Source: Rhynchopus sp. YZ270_cl-10
Taxonomy: Eukaryota; Euglenozoa; Diplonemea; Diplonemida; Diplonemidae
Direction of reading: 5' to 3'
Assembly: GCA_964035575.1 (NCBI GenBank)
Contig: OZ037874.1
Span: 1,178,001-1,242,000, forward strand
DNA: 64,000 bases
The notes under the pieces were generated by a model. That model was not told where the DNA came from. It made no database searches and saw only the letters and a list, made by a program, of their open reading frames with translations. The translations under genes were made by a program, and so were the position numbers. Below, piece after piece: positions 23,376 through 33,331 of the stretch. Numbering within the stretch: position 1 is the stretch's first letter; every line of letters begins with the position of its first letter.

Positions 23376-23959
23376 TTGGGTGGGTCCGTCCGTTTTATGG
23401 TGTCAATTTTCCGAAATGGGCAAGTTCTTGGTTTTGGTCTACGTCAGTGTAAGGTAAAGGGGCCAAGTGTGGATTTGCCCTGAGAAAATAGCTGTGGAAT
23501 ACTACAGGAACGGCTTATCCAACCTCTTCTTCCAGTTTCCCGCTTTGCCTTCTTTTTGCTTTCTTTTAAATAACAGAATATCCCAAAATCCCAAAAGCCC
23601 CGGGCCCAGGCACTACCCCCCCTCACTAAAGCAGATAGGTCTACTCTCTTGATCTCCCCTCTTCGTAGGGACCTTTTTGCGTCCAGAAACATATACCCGC
23701 CAGAACTGTTAAGTCTTCTGCCCTCGTCTGCGCCTGCAGTCTGTTGATGTGTCTGTATTACAAACTTCGTGTTCTGTTATGTCGTGTGTGTACGTAGTTC
23801 ATCTTTCATCCCAACTGTCTTATGTAGGCATGTGAGGCATTCATATTTCAAGCACCCCCGTATTTCCCATTTGTCTGAGTGATACTATTCGCGACATGAA
23901 TACACCAAAAGACACTTATTAACGTTTTGCTCAACCTTGGATCTCCCCCGTCTTTTTTT
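23376..23959. pseudogene. Array unit with its gene body missing (5' flank fused to 3' UTR)
   Basis: 23376-23625 matches the 5' flank of later units (GGCAAGTTCTTGGTTTTGG, then GAGAAAATAGCTGTGGAATA). From about 23660 the sequence matches the region just after the stop of gene C (CGTCCAGAAACATATACCCGCC compared with 41928 onwards) and then the 3' flank to about 23930. No coding part lies between. This reads as a sixth copy whose body was deleted, leaving the flanks fused. Confidence 0.7.
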
Positions 23960-24070
23960 ATAAGTAAGAGAAAACCGAATGGAGTGGGAACGCTAGTGAG
24001 AGCGCAGCGGAAACGATAGTGGGAACGCAACGAGCTTTTTTCATAATCAGTCCTATTCGTGGTCATTTAC

Positions 24071-25268
24071 CCCCCCTTAGGGGGTACGACTCCAGCCATT
24101 TTTTGCGCACGGAAAATTCATTTGGCATTATCTGGTCATCTCCAAGGCAACTGCGGGTGAAAAACACCCTCAGAGTGGGTCACAGGGGGCCTGTGGGTCG
24201 AAAAACGACCCAGAAGCCACCCCAGAATACAAAAAAATGGAAAAAAATAGTGAAAAAACGGCTTTTTTCACGTTTTGGCCACTTTGGGCAAAATAGCGAT
24301 TTTTCGAGAAAAAAATCAAAAACCGGGATATTTTTTGACATCACAAAGCCTCCTTTGGCACAAATATACCCCAAAAGTGGCCTGTGAGTCCATTCCAACC
24401 TGTTTTGGACATATTTGACACTTTTGGAAGTGTTTTTTTGGTGTTTTTAGGTCAAAAAAATGCCCAAGACGTCCCCAAGACATCCCCAAGACACTTTGCA
24501 CACCCCCTGTTACGGTCATATTTTTTTCGTTTTTTTGCCTGAAACCCCCAAAATACCCCTCCCGGACCCCACATAGTCCCGAATATCCATCACACACCCA
24601 CTCAGAGTGAGTAGAAGCACCCCAAAAAAAATATTTTTTAAAGCCCTAAAATTGTGCTTCAGTTTCGGCAGCATCCATGTTGAAGTTGAAGGGCTTTAAA
24701 AAATATTTTTTTTGGGGTGCTTCTACTCACTCTGAGTGGGTGTGTGATGGATATTCGGGACTATGTGGGGTCCGGGAGGGGTATTTTGGGGGTTTCAGGC
24801 AAAAAAACGAAAAAAATATGACCGTAACAGGGGGTGTGCAAAGTGTCTTGGGGATGTCTTGGGGACGTCTTGGGCATTTTTTTGACCTAAAAACACCAAA
24901 AAAACACTTCCAAAAGTGTCAAATATGTCCAAAACAGGTTGGAATGGACTCACAGGCCACTTTTGGGGTATATTTGTGCCAAAGGAGGCTTTGTGATGTC
25001 AAAAAATATCCCGGTTTTTGATTTTTTTCTCGAAAAATCGCTATTTTGCCCAAAGTGGCCAAAACGTGAAAAAAGCCGTTTTTTCACTATTTTTTTCCAT
25101 TTTTTTGTATTCTGGGGTGGCTTCTGGGTCGTTTTTCGACCCACAGGCCCCCTGTGACCCACTCTGAGGGTGTTTTTCACCCGCAGTTGCCTTGGAGATG
25201 GCCAGATAATGCCAAATGAATTTTCCGTGCGTTTGGTCCCAGCCAAAATGGCTGGAGTCGTATCCCCT
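24071..25268. repeat. Palindrome FB1 of the composite element
   Basis: Arms 24071-24646 and 24691-25268 are near-exact complements around a 44-bp spacer. A 35-base G run (25270-25304) follows. Confidence 0.92.
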
Positions 25269-25269
25269 A

Positions 25270-25305
<36 letters not shown>

Positions 25306-25310
25306 AGGGG

Positions 25311-26492
25311 GGGGCAAAACCTTCAGGACGGGTGAGGCATTTTTGGAAAAAGTGGTTTTGTGAGCAAAAAACCTGTCAACACCCCTCATACCCCCCAGAA
25401 ATGGGTCAGAAACACCCTGAGACCCGAAAATCCATGATTAGGGCACCTCAGAATATGAAAAAATGCAAAAAAAATAGTGAAAAAGTGGCTTTTGACGGTT
25501 TTGGCCATGTTGGGTAAAATGGCCATTTTTTGAGAAAAAAATCAAAAAAACAGCAAAATTTCGACATCATGACAGCTGCTTGGGCACGAAACTACCCCAA
25601 AAATGTCCTGTGAGTCCATTCCGACCTGTTTTGGACACTTTAGGCACTTGTTTTGGTGTTTTTTTTGGTGTTTTGAGGTCAAAAAAGATCCCCTGACTAT
25701 CCCCTGGCAGCCCTGGGCCGCGACTTGCGCCCTGCTTTTAGACCCACTCTGGGCCAAAAAATGGGCGAAAACCTCCGAAAAAGCACTCTGGGAGCCCAGA
25801 TAGTTCCAAATTTCCACCGCACACCCTCAAAAACACCTCAAAAACATGTCAGAAAAACATTTTCAAAAACACACTTTTTCAAATAAGTCATTATGGAACC
25901 TGCCCAGATGAACTTTTTGAAAAAAGTGTGTTTTTGAAAATATTTTTCTGGCATGTTTTTGAGGTGTTTGGGTGGGTTTCTGGTGGATATTTGGAACTAT
26001 CTGGGTCCCCGGAGTGCTTTTTCGAGGGTTTTCACCCATTTTTTGGCCCAGAGGGGGTCCAAAAGCAGGCCGCAAGTCGCGGCCCAGGGCTGCCAGGGGA
26101 TAGTCAGGGGATCTTTTTTGACCTCAAAACACCAAAAAAACACCAAAAAAGGCGATAAATGTGTTCAAAACAGGTCGGAATGGACTCGCGGGACATTTTT
26201 GGGGCATATTTGTGCCCAGACAGGCCTAATGATGACAAATTTTTGCTTTTTTTTTTGAAATATTGGTCAAAAATGGCCATTTGACCAAAATGGCCCAAAC
26301 GGCCAAAATGGTCTATTTTTGCTATTTTTTTCCATTTTTTTGTATCTCTGGGGTGTCTCACCTATAGAACACCCCCAAACCACACCCCAAAACCATCTCT
26401 GACCCGAAATTTTCGGTGGTTTGCGGGTACTTTGCACGTAAATCCAAAAAAATCGAAATGCCTCAAAAAAATAGGGGTTTTGCCCCCACCTA
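25311..26492. repeat. Palindrome FB2 of the composite element
   Basis: Arms about 25311-25882 and 25914-26492, clearly more diverged from each other than those of FB1 and FB3. Related to both in sequence (for example GAAATGGGTCAGAAACACCC and CCATTCCGACCTGTTTTGGA). The left arm starts GGGGCAAAACCTTCAGGACG. Confidence 0.88.
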
Positions 26493-26512
26493 GGGGGGGG
26501 GGGGGGGGGGGT

Positions 26513-27707
26513 AGGTGGGGGCAAAACCTTCAGGACGGGTGAGGCATTTTGACTTTTTTGGACTTCCGCGCAAAGTACCCACAAACCACCCCTCATACCC
26601 ACCCAGAAATGGGTCAGAAACACCCTGTGACCCGAAAATCCATGCTAAGGGCGACTCAGAATATGAAAAAATGCAAAAAAATAGTGAAAAAGTGGCCTTT
26701 TGACGGTTTTGGCCATGTTGGGTAAAATGGCCATTTTTGGACAAAAAAATCAAAAAAACAGCAAAATTTCGACGTCATGACAGCTGCTTGGGCACAAACC
26801 TACCCCAGGGAGGTCCTGTGAGTCCATTCCGACCTGTTTTGGACACTTTAGGTACTTTTTTTGGCCGTTTTTTGGTGTTTTTAGGTCAAAAAATACCCTG
26901 GACTTTACCCTGGACGTCCCTGGGCCGCGACTTGCGCCCTGCTTTTGGACCCACTCTGGGCCAAAAAATGGGTGAAAACCCCCGAAAAAGCACTCCGGGA
27001 ACCCAGATAGTTCCAAATATCCACCAGAAACCCACCCAAACACCTCAAAAACATGCCAGAAAAATATTTTTAAAAACACACTTTTTCAAATAAGTCATTA
27101 TGGAACCTGCGAGGTTCCATAATGACTTATTTGAAAAAGTGTGTTTTTAAAAATATTTTTCTGGCATGTTTTTGAGGTGTTTGGGTGGGTTTCTGGTGGA
27201 TATTTGGAACTATCTGGGTTCCCGGAGTGCTTTTTCGGGGGTTTTCACCCATTTTTTGGCCCAGAGTGGGTCCAAAAGCAGGGCGCAAGTCGCGGCCCAG
27301 GGACGTCCAGGGTAAAGTCCAGGGTATTTTTTGACCTAAAAACACCAAAAAACGGCCAAAAAAAGTACCTAAAGTGTCCAAAACAGGTCGGAATGGACTC
27401 ACAGGACCTCCCTGGGGTAGGTTTGTGCCCAAGCAGCTGTCATGACGTCGAAATTTTGCTGTTTTTTTGATTTTTTTGTCCAAAAATGGCCATTTTACCC
27501 AACATGGCCAAAACCGTCAAAAGGCCACTTTTTCACTATTTTTTTGCATTTTTTCATATTCTGAGTCGCCCTTAGCATGGATTTTCGGGTCACAGGGTGT
27601 TTCTGACCCATTTCTGGGTGGGTATGAGGGGTGGTTTGTACGTACTTTGCGCGGAAGTCCAAAAAAGTCAAAATGCCTCAAAAAAATAGGGGTTTTGCCC
27701 CCACCTA
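26513..27707. repeat. Palindrome FB3, almost perfect, 597-bp arms
   Basis: Centred at 27110 within GGAACCT-GCG-AGGTTCC with a spacer of only about 3 bp. The arms differ at only a few bases (for example GTGGGTAC versus GTACGTAC near the outer ends). Near identity with almost no spacer implies recent origin or ongoing arm conversion. Confidence 0.95.
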
Positions 27708-27730
27708 GGGGGGGGGGGGGGGGGGGGGGG

Positions 27731-28685
27731 CAGTGTTGGCAGAGTACACGACGGTGAAGTATAGTACATTACAAGTGAAGTTACATGTAACGTTACAAGT
27801 GAAAAACCGTTACAAGTGAGTTACAAGTGAGTTACAAGTGGGATACATGAATTACAGGCAAAATCAGGTTGTAACTGGTGGGTTACAAGTGAGTTACAAG
27901 TGAGTTACATGTAACAAAAGTTACATGTAACTCACTTGTAACTCCACTTGTAACACCCGTTACTTCACCGTCGTGTACGTGTACGTTGTACTTTTTGTAC
28001 TTTGTACTTTTGTACTTTTTGACGTACTTTTTGGCGCCCGAATCCGTACTTTATGACCCTATATTTTACCCTGGGAATTCGAAGCAAAATCCGTATTTCC
28101 CTTCACCCCAATCACACGTTTTTGCCCGGGAAAATCACCCACTAAGGAAGGGGTAGTGCTCAAAACCGCCCGAAGTCTGGAAGTGGCCATCTTCTGGGCT
28201 ATGTAGGCATCAAAGGTGGTGCCTACTAGTGGTCTGAGCACACGGAGTCGACAACTCGGCCATAGTACCATAGTACCATAGTACCATAGTACCATAGTAC
28301 CATAGTACCATAGTACCATAGTACCATAGTACCATAGTACCATAGTACCATAGTACCATAGTACCATAGTACCATAGTACCATAGTACCATAGTACCATA
28401 GTACCATAAGGTCGCCCAGAGCCCACCACGCGCACATTCTTGAGAAGCCGTTCATAGCTCTGTGCACCCTCCTATTTGTACTTTTTGAGCATTTTCCGTA
28501 CTATGCCAACAATGCCCTCAAACCTTTTTTTTGCCCCCACACTGGTACACCAGCTGCACAAACCCGGCCACAAACCAGATGTACTTTTTGTGTATTTTTT
28601 GTACTTTTTACGTACTTTTTGTACTATTGTACTATTGTACTTTTTACGTACTTTTTGAAATTGGACACGTACTCTGCCAACACTG
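27731..28685. mobile_element. hAT-like non-autonomous element nested in a poly-G run
   Basis: 955 bp with 17-bp exact terminal inverted repeats CAGTGTTGGCAGAGTAC. G runs flank both sides, so an 8-bp target duplication would be all G and cannot be read, but this fits insertion into the poly-G tract next to FB3. Near the left end are many TTACAAGTGAG / CTCACTTGTAA motifs forming an imperfect hairpin of about 220 bp. An 8-bp satellite sits at 28261-28404. No transposase. Confidence 0.85.
28261..28404. repeat. CATAGTAC x18 satellite
   Basis: Perfect 8-bp tandem repeat inside the nested hAT-like element. Frames through it (MVLWYYGT repeated) are artefacts. Confidence 0.97.
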
Positions 28686-28720
28686 GGGGGGGGGGGGGTA
28701 AATGACCACGAATAGGACTG

Positions 28721-29431
28721 ATGTTTTATTCTTCCCCACAAAATATCACGCGCAGAGAAACACTCGTTTTTCACACAGCGCGTCCGTTTGTTTGTTTTTC
28801 TCAAACGACACCTTTTTTCAAAAAAATTTACCTCCAATTTTTCTCTCTGTCTATTTTTTCTCTAACTATGTCGAGCCGTGCACGCTGACAAAGAACAAAG
28901 TCATGTACAACATGAACAGAGACTGTGTGTGGTTTGACTCGTCGCTGTCCGTGCGGTGACCGTAGGAGGCGCTGTGTGCGAGTGGGACAACCTGACGGAG
29001 ATGTGCTCGCTGAAGCGTTGCCAGCACGGCAACGTCGAGGACTGCGAGTTTGCGACCAATGGCGGCGCCGAGAACTGCACTCAGACCACCCCTTACCGCG
29101 AGTGGTCCACCACCACGAACAGCTGCGTGCAGTTTTCCCGGTATCACATATGATACTGATTTCCATGGATACACATGAAAAGGAGTTCCGTGCTATTCAC
29201 AGAACTCGATAGGCGATTGAGCTTATCTAACAACAACCAAAACAAAAGAAAGTACAAAGAAGAGAATAAAAAATGCAGGAAAAATAGACAAAGAGAAAAA
29301 CAAAGAGATTTTGACAAAGTGAACAATAAAATTTTTATTTTTACAATGCTGGGCCGTCTATGATTGTCTCTATGAGACATGAGAATTTGTGAGAGCTAGT
29401 TGAAAAAATCTCTCCCGTTCACAGATGACCC
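28721..29431. repeat. Duplicated block, copy 2 (right part), with Cys-rich coding-like segment
   Basis: Continues the host sequence interrupted at 24047. Relative to copy 1 it carries an extra segment at about 28925-29138 that encodes, in one frame, a Cys-rich stretch (CEWDNLTEMCSLKRCQ, DCEFATNGGAENC, then NSCVQFS) with GC-rich codons unlike its AT-rich surroundings. It has no start or full domain, so it is probably an exon fragment of a secreted protein gene. Confidence 0.65.
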
Positions 29432-29586
29432 AAATGTGTGACCCAAAAATAAAGTGAATACATACGTGGGCTTACTTGCATCCACCTTTTTAGAAGATGA
29501 GTTCTGTGGTGTCAACACAGGCTTTCATCTTTGCAAAGCATTCTTTTTGCCCATAAAATGGTGTGATAAAATAAAAAGTCTTCTTA
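29432..29586. repeat. Array 3' flank unit without a gene, left half
   Basis: Matches the flank after genes A-C (GTGACCCAAAAATAAAGTGA onwards) and is continued at 30279-30510. The element at 29587-30278 splits it. Confidence 0.8.
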
Positions 29587-30278
29587 AAGGGGGGGTCCAA
29601 ATAACTATATTATTCGGTAGCTTTGAAAAGCCAAAATCGCGGCAAAAAAAAAAAGTTATTTGGAACCTAAGTTATTTGGGGGTAAACTTATTTGGGTACT
29701 GAAAACAGGGTTTTTTCTCGTTGCCAACTTGGTGAGGCTTTTAGACACCGGTATTTGCATTTTTGGAATCCGTCCGGCCAGTGGTGGGGTCAATTTGCCA
29801 AAATGGACAAGTTCTCGTTTTTGATCAATTTCCTCATAGTACACAGTAGCAGGACAGCACCAGAGGTCGGGGGTTGGGGGTCCAAAAGTCGGGAGTCGGC
29901 GGGAGGGTCAACTCTTATTTTCTGTTTTCCTGTTTTGTAGTTTGGTAAAGACCCCAGAAGACCCGACCGCCTGAATGATGATGCTGCTTTAAATCTGTTT
30001 CGCCCCAGACTTCCTTCTCCAGCGTGGCTGCCGCCTAGATGATTATATCTGTGGTGTAAAAAACTAGCTTTTTACACCGTACCATAAAATTTTTTCGCCT
30101 GCGGCGCCATTTTATATAGTACACTATCAGTTTGGGGGAAAATTTTGAAAAATAAAAAAGGAGGTGAGAGGGGGCGAAGTTATTCGGTAACTTTTTCGGC
30201 ACCCAAAATCTGAGAAAAAAAAAAGTTATTTGGGAAAATAGCTATTATTTGGGGGTAAACTTATTTGGGCCCCCCCTT
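29587..30278. mobile_element. TA-target MITE, 692 bp
   Basis: Terminal inverted repeats AAGGGGGGGTCCAAATA / complement, one mismatch. Flanked by TA (29585-29586 and 30279-30280). The empty site CTTCTTATGTTCCC is present after genes A, B and C, so the ends are exact. Internal motifs GTTATTTGGGGGTAAACTTA repeat near both ends. It also contains a copy of the dispersed repeat (29748-29830). TA target and short TIRs fit a Tc1/mariner-type relative. Confidence 0.88.
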
Positions 30279-30852
30279 TATGTTCCCTTTGTTGTTTTCA
30301 CACACTTTTGTATTTTAAACCCCTCGCATACCCTTCCGCCCTTTTGTTGTTGTCACTAAATAATATGCCCCATTCCCTCTTATTTAAGAGAGCGTCTTGG
30401 TTCAGCCTTAACTCTGCAGCCTGAAGAATAAAACAAATAATGGAGCACATCTTCGTCATGTGTACTGCTGCTGCACTAACGATGCAACTCAGTGGTACCA
30501 TGATCTCATGTTTTTTTTTAAATATTTTTCCCTTTGCACTTTCGTTGACTTATCCCCCCACTATGAAAGTGCCTTTTTCCATCCCTTTGACACATGTGTT
30601 GGTGACGCGAAGGTGAAATGCACAACGACAGGGGGTGGGCCGAATACAAGGGGCGCCTTATTTTTGGCGTGCCAAATCGGTAATTATGGGCCAAAATCCC
30701 CTCTCCCAAAATAGGAAAGTCCGCGAAAACACCAGCATTTGTACTTTTCGGAATCCGTCCGTTTTATGGTGTCAATTTTCCGAAATGGGCAAGTTCTTGG
30801 TTTTGGTCTACGTCAGTGTAAGGTAAAGGGGCCAAGTGTGAATTTGCCCTGA
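30279..30852. repeat. Array 3' flank unit without a gene, right half, and spacer
   Basis: 30279-30510 finishes the split flank unit. 30511-30852 matches spacer also present after B (37130-37475) and C (42605-42950), with a dispersed-repeat copy near 30745-30815. No gene. Confidence 0.75.
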
Positions 30853-32237
30853 TGGGGTGGCGACAAGGGGGGTCGGAACTGGGCAGTCACGAAAAATCAC
30901 GAAAAATCACAAAGAATCATTTTTCTTCTTTGTGATTCTTTGCGACAGGTCGTGATTTTTTGTGATTTTTTGTGATTTTTTGTGATTTTTTGTGATCGAC
31001 ATATTTTGAGATGAACTTTTTTTTGTCCCACTCTGGTAGTGTACTGTACTGTACTGTACTGTACTGTACTGTACTGTACTGTACTGTACTGTACTGTACT
31101 GTACTGTACTGTACTGTACTGTACTGTACTGTACTGTACTGTACTGTACTGTACTGTACTGTACTGTACTGTACTGTACTGTACTGTACTGTACTGTACT
31201 GTACTGTACTGTACTGTACTGTACTGTACTGTACTGTACTGTACTGTACTGTACTGTACTGTACTGTACTGTACTGTACTGTACTGTACTGTACTGTACT
31301 GTACTGTACTGTACTGTACTGTACTGTACTGTACTGTACTGTACTGTACTGTACTGTACTGTACTGTACTGTACTGTACTGTACTGTACTGTACTGTACT
31401 GTACTGTACTGTACTGTACTGTACTCCCAATCCCCTGTGTATACTGTGTATACTGTGTATACTGTGTATACTGTGTATACTGTGTATACTGTGTATACTG
31501 TGTATACTGTGTATACTGTGTATACTGTGTATACTGTGTATACTGTGTATACTGTGTATACTGTGTATACTGTGTATACTGTGTATACTGTGTATACTGT
31601 GTATACTGTGTATACTGTGTATACTGTGTATACTGTGTATACTGTGTATACTGTGTATACTGTGTATACTGTGTATACTGTGTATACTGTGTATACTGTG
31701 TATACTGTGTATACTGTGTATACTGTGTATACTGTGTATACTGTGTATACTGTGTATACTGTGTATACTGTGTATACTGTGTATACTGTGTATACTGTGT
31801 ATGCGGAAATTGACCAAAAACGAGAACTTGTCCATTTCGGCAAATTGACCCCACCACTGGCCGGACGGATTCCGGAAATGCAAATACCACCGTTTAAAAG
31901 CTTCACCAACGAAGACAAAAAAAAAATATTTTTCCAACACATGAATGCCCCAAAACGTCATGACAACTGGTAGAAACACGGGGAATCGGTTATGCAGCCA
32001 CGCCGAAAAAGTTCAATTTTAAGCGAAACTTACACACACTTACGTACAACTGAGCACAACTGAGCATTACTGAGTACAATTACACCACAATTACAGCACA
32101 GTTACAGCGGCCCAAAACGGTTCACTTTCGTGATTTTTTGTGATTTTTCGTGATTTTTTGTGATTTTTTGTGATCGACAGAATTTGAAAATATTTTTTGT
32201 GAATATTTTTTTCCACACCCCCCCTGTCGCCACCCCA
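30853..32237. mobile_element. Satellite-bearing DNA element, 1385 bp, with empty sites in the window
   Basis: Ends TGGGGTGGCGACA and TGTCGCCACCCCA are exact complements. CCTGA lies on each side (30848-30852; 32239-32243, one base removed on the right). Undisrupted relatives of the target (GCCCTGAGAAAATAGCTGTG) occur near 23475 and 42948. Subterminal repeats of GTGATTTTTT lie at both ends in the same orientation and end at GTGATCGACA. The inside is mostly the compound satellite plus a reversed dispersed-repeat copy (31803-31890). No transposase. Confidence 0.85.
31040..31795. repeat. Compound satellite: TGTAC x77, then TGTGTATAC x40
   Basis: 31040-31424 is the 5-bp repeat, 31425-31435 the bridge TCCCAATCCCC, 31436-31795 the 9-bp repeat. 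Same architecture as 16036-16467 with larger copy numbers. The long frames on both strands are repeat translation. Confidence 0.98.
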
Positions 32238-33331
32238 GCCTGAGAAAATAGCTGTGGAATACTACAGGAACGGCTTATCCAACCTCTTCTTCCAGTTTCC
32301 CGCTTTCCCTTCTTTTTGCTTTCTTTTAAATAACAGAAACTTCATAACCCATTCAAACCCTTCTTTTATCCTTCGGAAACGGTACAACGGTGGCCTTGTT
32401 ACCCTTGTGACAAGCAGAGCAACAAGCTGTTTCCTTCTTACTTTCGCTAACAAGCAAATCACAAAACCCGCCCGAGGCTAATCACGAAGAGGGTTAGGAC
32501 CTTTTTTGTGTACTTTCAAGTTCTTTATATTTTATATAAGGACAAATACTTTGTGTTGGGAAGTTATTCAAACATCTGAGACTTTTTGTTTATTCCCCTC
32601 ACCTTCTATTGTGCACGCACCTCATTTTTGCACTTCAGGCTAAGGGTTTTTGTGTTCTTTATTGACATCCATTTCTGGGCGTTTTGGGAACGGAAGGAAA
32701 AATTGATTTATTTGCACGACTAAAAGAACAATTACCAAGACTTAACCCATAAAAACTCCCTGACTGATAGTGCGTATTGACGTAGGTAGCGTACCAATTA
32801 ACAAAAGACGAACGGGGTTGTTATTATTTTCCAAGGAAGGCGACTTTCTGTGCCCATCGCCATATTTTGTTTCCATACACTATTCTGTCGTCTTTGAAGC
32901 CCTCACATACACTTCCCTCCCTAACGGAACGATTTTGAACCCCAAATCGAACTCCCGACAAAAGTATAGTGCAGATATACCCTTTTCAGATGCAAATCAG
33001 TAAATAGAATTGTAGGACTGCATAGTTCGGGTCCACCCACAGTGCCGTCATTTGTGTATCGTGACAGTGTACCAAAGCTACACTGTCACTCGAGGGCTTT
33101 TGCATTCCAAGTAATGAGACTAGATCGTGGATGAAATCACCCTGAAAATGGGTACCTGCCGGTGGGACGACTTCCTTCTGAAGGCAGAGCTGAAGGCGTC
33201 TCCAGACAGTGCAGTTATTCCCATCACAGAGCAACACGCCGCACACTAAGAACCCCACACACCACACTTTCACATACTCCTGCTGCACACATCTCTCTTC
33301 ACACCCGCCAGATTCCAAAACTGTTTCAACA
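32238..33331. repeat. Array 5' flank unit before gene B
   Basis: The stretch from GAGAAAATAGCTGTGG to CAGAGCAACAAGCTG (32243-32430) is shared with the flanks before C, D and E and with the scar at 23480. Later parts (TTGGGAAGTTATTCAAACATC onwards) recur at 37940, 43415 and, diverged, 50205. 33124-33233 is a gene fragment listed separately. The last 100 bp form the leader shared with A and E. Confidence 0.75.
33124..33233 (+). pseudogene. Fragment of an ELAPOR-like gene in the 5' flank of gene B
   Basis: About 110 bp nearly match 61924-62032 of the gene at the right end (GTGGATGAAATCACCCT, CCTGCCGGTGGGA, GAGCTGAAGGCGTCT), which encodes part of its protease-associated-like segment. Shared differences with the fragment before gene E suggest both come from a paralogue, not directly from the 60.8-kb gene. 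Confidence 0.85.

Larger units (their letters stand above)
24048..28720. mobile_element. Composite fold-back element, 4.67 kb, with empty site in the window
   Basis: The ends are inverted repeats of about 28 bp (CAGTCCTATTCGTGGTCATT plus TTACCCCCC on the left; complement on the right). The host sequence is interrupted here with a 2-bp AT duplication (24046-24047 and 28721-28722); the uninterrupted host copy is at about 22420-22435. Inside are three diverged copies of a roughly 1.2-kb palindrome separated by poly-G runs, then a hAT-like insert. No transposase frame is visible, so it depends on enzymes from elsewhere. Open frames in the arms are arm translations seen twice in opposite orientation. 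Confidence 0.88.

Noticed and set aside
24316-27757. Mirrored frames (for example DKKIKKTAKFRRHD and MFLKIFFWHVFEV) in both orientations
   Set aside because: Both arms of palindromes translated; no transposase or other motif.
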